Positions 5,418 through 8,429 of a stretch of 8,429 nucleotides of DNA are shown here, one piece after another. Below the pieces are notes generated by a model. The model ran no database searches, was not told the origin of the DNA, and worked only from the letters and a program-made list of their open reading frames with translations. Each line of letters starts with the position of its first letter. Within the stretch, counting starts at the first letter, position 1. The stretch covers positions 1 to 8,429 of the forward strand of contig DJYL01000172.1 of NCBI GenBank assembly GCA_002448495.1, in the 5' to 3' direction. Source of the DNA: Pseudoselenomonas ruminantium (GTDB lineage Bacteria > Bacillota > Negativicutes > Selenomonadales > Selenomonadaceae). The position numbers were made by a program, and so were the translations under genes.

Positions 5418-6524
5418 TTGAAAGATGTAATGGGGATTATTAATCTTCAAGAAGATAATAAATTAATTCGTGAACTTACGGATAAGCGAGCTGTAGAATC
5501 CATGCCGTTTGCAGGAAGGTATCGTCTGATTGACTTTACCCTGTCGAGCATGGTGAATTCCGGGATTTTGAACGTGGGCGTTATGCTTCCGGACAAGCCG
5601 CGTTCCGTGCTTGACCATCTTCGTTCCGGTAAGGATTGGGATTTGGCCCGCCGTCATGACGGCCTGTTCTACCTTCCGTCCCCAAGTGAAGAGGAAAGCA
5701 TCCGTAAAGGCGATTTGAAGAATTTTTATCATAATCTGGATTTCTTCGAGCACAGCAGCCAGAAATATGTACTCCTGACCAGCGGCAGCTTCGTCTACAA
5801 TGTAGACTTTTCCCAGATGCTGCGCTTCCATCAGAACACCTCGGCGGATATCACGATGGTGTACTACACGGCAAAGGAAGAGCAGCCGGGCCGCAATGTG
5901 GTTCTGGAGACAGCGGAGAACGGACTGGTAACGGATATGGCCGAAAAACCGGCTATTTACGATGATTCCAAGGTAGCGATGAATGTTTATCTCATTGAAA
6001 AGCGCATTTTTGTTGAGCTGGTGCGTTATACCTATGAGCATGGCGGACAGGATCTTTTGATGGATGGCATTATCCGCAGAGCAAATGAGTATAATATTTA
6101 TGCTTGTGAGCATGATGGTTATGTTGCCCATGTGGATTCCACATCCGCATATTACAAAGCGAACATGGATCTTTTGCAGCCGGAGGTATGGGAGGAGCTC
6201 TTTATGGGCAGCAATTCCATTTATACCAAGGGCAAGGACGAGGTTCCGGTTCAATATAAGGAAACAGCCAAAGTGAAGAATTCGCTGATTGCCAACGGCT
6301 GCGTCATTCGCGGCGAGGTGGAAAACAGCATATTGTTCCGTGGTGTTACCGTAGGCAAGGGCGTAAAAATCAAGAATTCCATTATCATGCAAAAATGTGA
6401 TATACAGGATGATTCCTTGGTGGAAAATGTCATCTGCGACAAAAACGTGGTTATCTCGAAGGAAAAATGGCTTAAAGGCGCCAATAATTACCCGCTGATT
6501 ATCACGAAGAATGTCGTCATCTGA
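5418..6524 (+). CDS. glgD: GlgD, non-catalytic subunit of ADP-glucose pyrophosphorylase
   Basis: This 368-residue paralogue of GlgC probably acts as a regulatory partner. It keeps the overall fold: YRLIDFTLSSMVNSGI (35-50), an AEKP motif (175-178) and the C-terminal hexapeptide beta-helix (about 284-345, with VENSILFRGVTVGKGVKIKN). The catalytic elements are degenerate. The GGxGxRL loop of GlgC is replaced by INLQEDNKLIREL (8-20), SGDH has become SGSF (122-125) so the catalytic Asp is lost, and GYWKDVGT has become GYVAHVDST (234-242). Start choice: TTG 5418 has AAGGAG (5403-5408) 9 bases upstream. The in-frame ATG at 5430 is too distant and would remove the first strand. Cotranscription with glgC is likely. 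The family precedent is the Geobacillus GlgC/GlgD heteromer, so the stimulatory role here is by analogy. Confidence 0.95.
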   Translation: MKDVMGIINLQEDNKLIRELTDKRAVESMPFAGRYRLIDFTLSSMVNSGILNVGVMLPDKPRSVLDHLRSGKDWDLARRHDGLFYLPSPSEEESIRKGDLKNFYHNLDFFEHSSQKYVLLTSGSFVYNVDFSQMLRFHQNTSADITMVYYTAKEEQPGRNVVLETAENGLVTDMAEKPAIYDDSKVAMNVYLIEKRIFVELVRYTYEHGGQDLLMDGIIRRANEYNIYACEHDGYVAHVDSTSAYYKANMDLLQPEVWEELFMGSNSIYTKGKDEVPVQYKETAKVKNSLIANGCVIRGEVENSILFRGVTVGKGVKIKNSIIMQKCDIQDDSLVENVICDKNVVISKEKWLKGANNYPLIITKNVVI

Positions 6525-6532
6525 TAGATAGG

Positions 6533-6563
6533 CCGTTGTAACGAGGCAATATGCCTATAACGG
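6533..6563 (+). other. Stem-loop after glgD
   Basis: AGGCA (6544-6548) pairs with TGCCT (6552-6556) across a 3-base loop, and the outer CCGTT (6533-6537) pairs with AACGG (6559-6563) through an unequal internal loop. It starts 9 bases after the glgD stop. It lacks a T-run, so it may stabilise the glgCD 3' end rather than terminate. Confidence 0.45.
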
Positions 6564-6569
6564 GCATAG

Positions 6570-6592
6570 AAGCCAAGTTATGACGGCTTTTT
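6570..6592 (+). terminator. Possible intrinsic terminator or attenuator between glgD and glgP
   Basis: AAGCC (6570-6574) pairs with GGCTT (6585-6589), extendable outward by two more pairs in RNA (one G-U). The loop is 10 bases, and five T's (6588-6592) run through and past the stem end. The stem is short, so termination would be partial. That would lower glgP expression relative to glgC and glgD while still allowing read-through. Confidence 0.45.
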
Positions 6593-6614
6593 CTGTGTAG
6601 TTGTGCTGTGAAAA

Positions 6615-6653
6615 GGCTGATTTACAGCCAAAAAAGGGAGTGTTTTTTTTGGC
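6615..6653 (+). promoter_or_regulatory. Overlapping hairpins around the glgP ribosome-binding site
   Basis: Hairpin 1 pairs GGCTG (6615-6619) with CAGCC (6625-6629) across ATTTA. Hairpin 2 pairs GCCAAAAAA (6627-6635) with TTTTTTGGC (6645-6653), a perfect 9-bp stem. Its loop displays the Shine-Dalgarno GGGAG (6636-6640), and its right arm contains the TTG start. The two share GCC (6627-6629), so they cannot form together. This layout could tune initiation on glgP, but the A-U-rich second stem is only moderately stable. Confidence 0.4.
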
Positions 6654-8429
6654 AAAAGAAAAGAAAAAGGTTAACGATGCCGAGTTTAAGAAAATCAAGG
6701 AAAAACTCAAAACCCGGTTCGTGAATGCTGCCCATATCATGTGGGGGCGGGATATTGATGAGCTGACGGAAAATGAGATTTACCAGACGGTAGCGGCTGT
6801 GGCAAAAACCAATATTTCGGAAAACTGGATTAAGACCAACAAGGCCTATATGGAGCGCGAGGAAAAGCAGATTTACTACTTCTCCATTGAGTTCCTGATG
6901 GGGCGTCTCTTAAAATCCAATCTGATTAATTTGGGCATTGAGGAAGCCGTCAGGGAAGCCTTGGGGGACTTCAAATTGAATCTTAACAAGGTTTATGAGG
7001 AGGAACCGGATGCGGGCCTCGGCAACGGCGGTCTGGGGCGTCTTGCGGCCTGCTTTATCGATTCCATGGCGGCGCATCATCTGCCGGGGCATGGCTGCTC
7101 CATCCGTTATCAGTACGGTCTGTTCGAGCAGAAAATCATCGATGGCAACCAGGTAGAAATCCCCGACAACTGGCTGAAAAACGGCTTTGCCTGGGAGTAC
7201 CGCAAGCCGGATAAAGCGGTGGATGTCAAGTTCTATGGCAATGCCTACATGAAGGAAATGCCGGATGGCAGCCTGAAACTGGTACATGAGAATCCGATGA
7301 TTGTTATGGCGGTTCCCTATGATGTGCCCATTGTCGGCTATCATAACAGCACAGTAAACAATCTGCGCCTTTGGAATGCAGAGGTTAACCGTGACTTCTC
7401 CGATTACGGCTATCTCACGCAGGAACAGATTCGTCAGAAGAACGAATACCGCACGTTCGTTGAGAGTATTACCCGTTATCTCTATCCGGATGACAGCACC
7501 TGGGAAGGCCGCAAGATGCGCCTGATTCAGGAATACTTCATGACCTCTGCCGGTGTGCAGAGTATTGTGCGCCACTACGTCAAGACGGGCATGAAGATTC
7601 GCGACCTGAGCCAGAAGATTGCCATTCATATCAACGATACGCATCCGGCTGTAGCGGTGGCCGAACTTATGCGTATTCTCATTGATGAATATGGTTTGGA
7701 GTGGAGCGAAGCTTGGGCTATTACGCAGAACACCATCGCCTATACAAACCACACCATCATGCCGGAGGCACTCGAAACCTGGCCGGTGGATATGTTCAAG
7801 GAACTTTTGCCGCGCGTCTACATGATTATCGAAGAAATCAACCGCCGTCATCTCGAAGATGTGCGGGAGCGCTATCCGAACAACGATGCCAAAGTGCAGG
7901 CACTTTCCATTCTGGAAAACGGCATGGTTCATATGGCAAGACTCGCCATTGTCGGCGGTCACAGCGTCAACGGCGTGGCCAAGATTCACACCGATATTCT
8001 GAAAGCATCCACGCTGCATGACTTCTATGAATACAAGCCCAAGATGTTCAACAACAAGACTAACGGCATCACCCATCGCCGCTGGTTGATGGGCGCTAAT
8101 CCGGAACTTGCCGGACTCATTGATGAGACGTTGGGCAGCCGCCGCTGGCACAGGTATCCTGAGCATCTGGATCTCTTAAATGATTATGTAAACGATAAGC
8201 CGTTCCTCGCGGAGCTGGGGAAAATCAAACATCTGCGCAAGGAAGCTCTGGCACAGTATATTCTGGAACATAATCTTATCAAACTTAACCCGGATACCAT
8301 CTTTGATATTCAGGTGAAGCGTATTCATTCCTACAAGCGCCAGCTGATGAATATTCTCCACATCATGTATCAGTATCACTGCCTCAAAAATGACAAGGGC
8401 TTTGATATGTATCCGACGACCTATATCTT
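6649..8429 (+). CDS. glgP: Glycogen phosphorylase, 5' portion (partial)
   Basis: This PLP enzyme removes glucose units from glycogen ends with phosphate, giving glucose-1-phosphate. The frame stays open for 593 codons to the window edge, so about a quarter or more of a typical family member (about 750-830 residues) is missing, including the PLP-binding lysine. Seen: YYFSIEFLMGR (76-86), DAGLGNGGLGRLAACFIDSM (121-140), IHINDTHPAVAVAELMRIL (326-344), VNGVAKIHT (440-448), NKTNGITHRRWL (469-480) and FDIQVKRIHSYKRQ (552-565), all hallmark phosphorylase segments in order. The start is TTG 6649, with GGGAG (6636-6640) 8 bases upstream, followed by a Lys-rich leader (AKEKKKVNDAEFKKIKEKLK). There is no ATG start in frame before residue 51, which would cut into the fold. 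It follows glgD after 124 bases that contain possible attenuator hairpins. MalP-type maltodextrin phosphorylase cannot be separated by sequence alone, but the glg context favours GlgP. Confidence 0.96.
   Translation, partial: MAKEKKKVNDAEFKKIKEKLKTRFVNAAHIMWGRDIDELTENEIYQTVAAVAKTNISENWIKTNKAYMEREEKQIYYFSIEFLMGRLLKSNLINLGIEEAVREALGDFKLNLNKVYEEEPDAGLGNGGLGRLAACFIDSMAAHHLPGHGCSIRYQYGLFEQKIIDGNQVEIPDNWLKNGFAWEYRKPDKAVDVKFYGNAYMKEMPDGSLKLVHENPMIVMAVPYDVPIVGYHNSTVNNLRLWNAEVNRDFSDYGYLTQEQIRQKNEYRTFVESITRYLYPDDSTWEGRKMRLIQEYFMTSAGVQSIVRHYVKTGMKIRDLSQKIAIHINDTHPAVAVAELMRILIDEYGLEWSEAWAITQNTIAYTNHTIMPEALETWPVDMFKELLPRVYMIIEEINRRHLEDVRERYPNNDAKVQALSILENGMVHMARLAIVGGHSVNGVAKIHTDILKASTLHDFYEYKPKMFNNKTNGITHRRWLMGANPELAGLIDETLGSRRWHRYPEHLDLLNDYVNDKPFLAELGKIKHLRKEALAQYILEHNLIKLNPDTIFDIQVKRIHSYKRQLMNILHIMYQYHCLKNDKGFDMYPTTYI

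Noticed and set aside
5463..6392. 309-codon open frame on the minus strand
   Set aside because: It is antisense to glgD, which aligns along its whole length with GlgC. The antisense frame has no motif or ribosome-binding site that I can see.
6910..8166. 418-codon open frame on the minus strand
   Set aside because: It lies entirely opposite glgP, whose reading frame carries all hallmark phosphorylase motifs. The antisense frame reflects codon bias.

Overview
The window is a chromosomal stretch of a low-to-mid G+C Firmicute. Gene order and protein sequences fit best with the Negativicutes, a Selenomonas-like anaerobe. This rests on the division cluster running straight from ddl to ftsQ to ftsZ, the Bacillus-type FtsZ N-terminus, the paired GlgC/GlgD, the twin-arginine-exported amidase and the many GTG/TTG starts. 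The placement is an inference, since no rRNA or lineage marker is present. All genes lie on the + strand, and nothing indicates a mobile element, phage, CRISPR array or recent transfer.

Layout. (1) 1-2498 is the end of a division/cell-wall cluster: the 3' end of ddl (D-Ala-D-Ala ligase), then ftsQ, then a 195-base gap with a probable promoter, then ftsZ. No ftsA lies between ftsQ and ftsZ. (2) 2514-2780 is a small tRNA operon. It has a perfect-consensus sigma-70 promoter (TTGACA-17-TATAAT), tRNA-Tyr(GUA), tRNA-Met(CAU) and an intrinsic terminator. The promoter is embedded in a long dyad that would also form an 18-bp hairpin at the 3' end of ftsZ mRNA. (3) 2888-3856 is a two-gene unit: a Tat-exported zinc N-acetylmuramoyl-L-alanine amidase (Amidase_2/PGRP fold) and a 112-residue three-helix membrane protein that I do not recognise. 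(4) 3857-4215 is a 359-base A/T-rich gap with several perfect dyads and, next to glgC, a possible leader mini-ORF whose stop overlaps the glgC ATG. (5) 4216-8429 is a glycogen cluster. It holds glgC (ADP-glucose pyrophosphorylase), glgD (a homologue lacking catalytic residues) and the first 593 codons of glgP (glycogen phosphorylase, TTG start), which runs off the window.

How the genes work together. Ddl makes the D-Ala-D-Ala dipeptide for peptidoglycan precursors. FtsQ and FtsZ build the septum, and the amidase could trim or remodel wall peptides. GlgC with GlgD supplies ADP-glucose for glycogen synthesis, while GlgP releases glucose-1-phosphate, so this cluster encodes both filling and emptying of the store. 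Glycogen synthase and branching enzyme are not in view.

Most of the coding content is ordinary. The points worth a second look are in the non-coding DNA: the promoter/hairpin at 2514-2564, the leader structure upstream of glgC, and two mutually exclusive hairpins around the glgP ribosome-binding site. The uncharacterised partner of the amidase also deserves attention.
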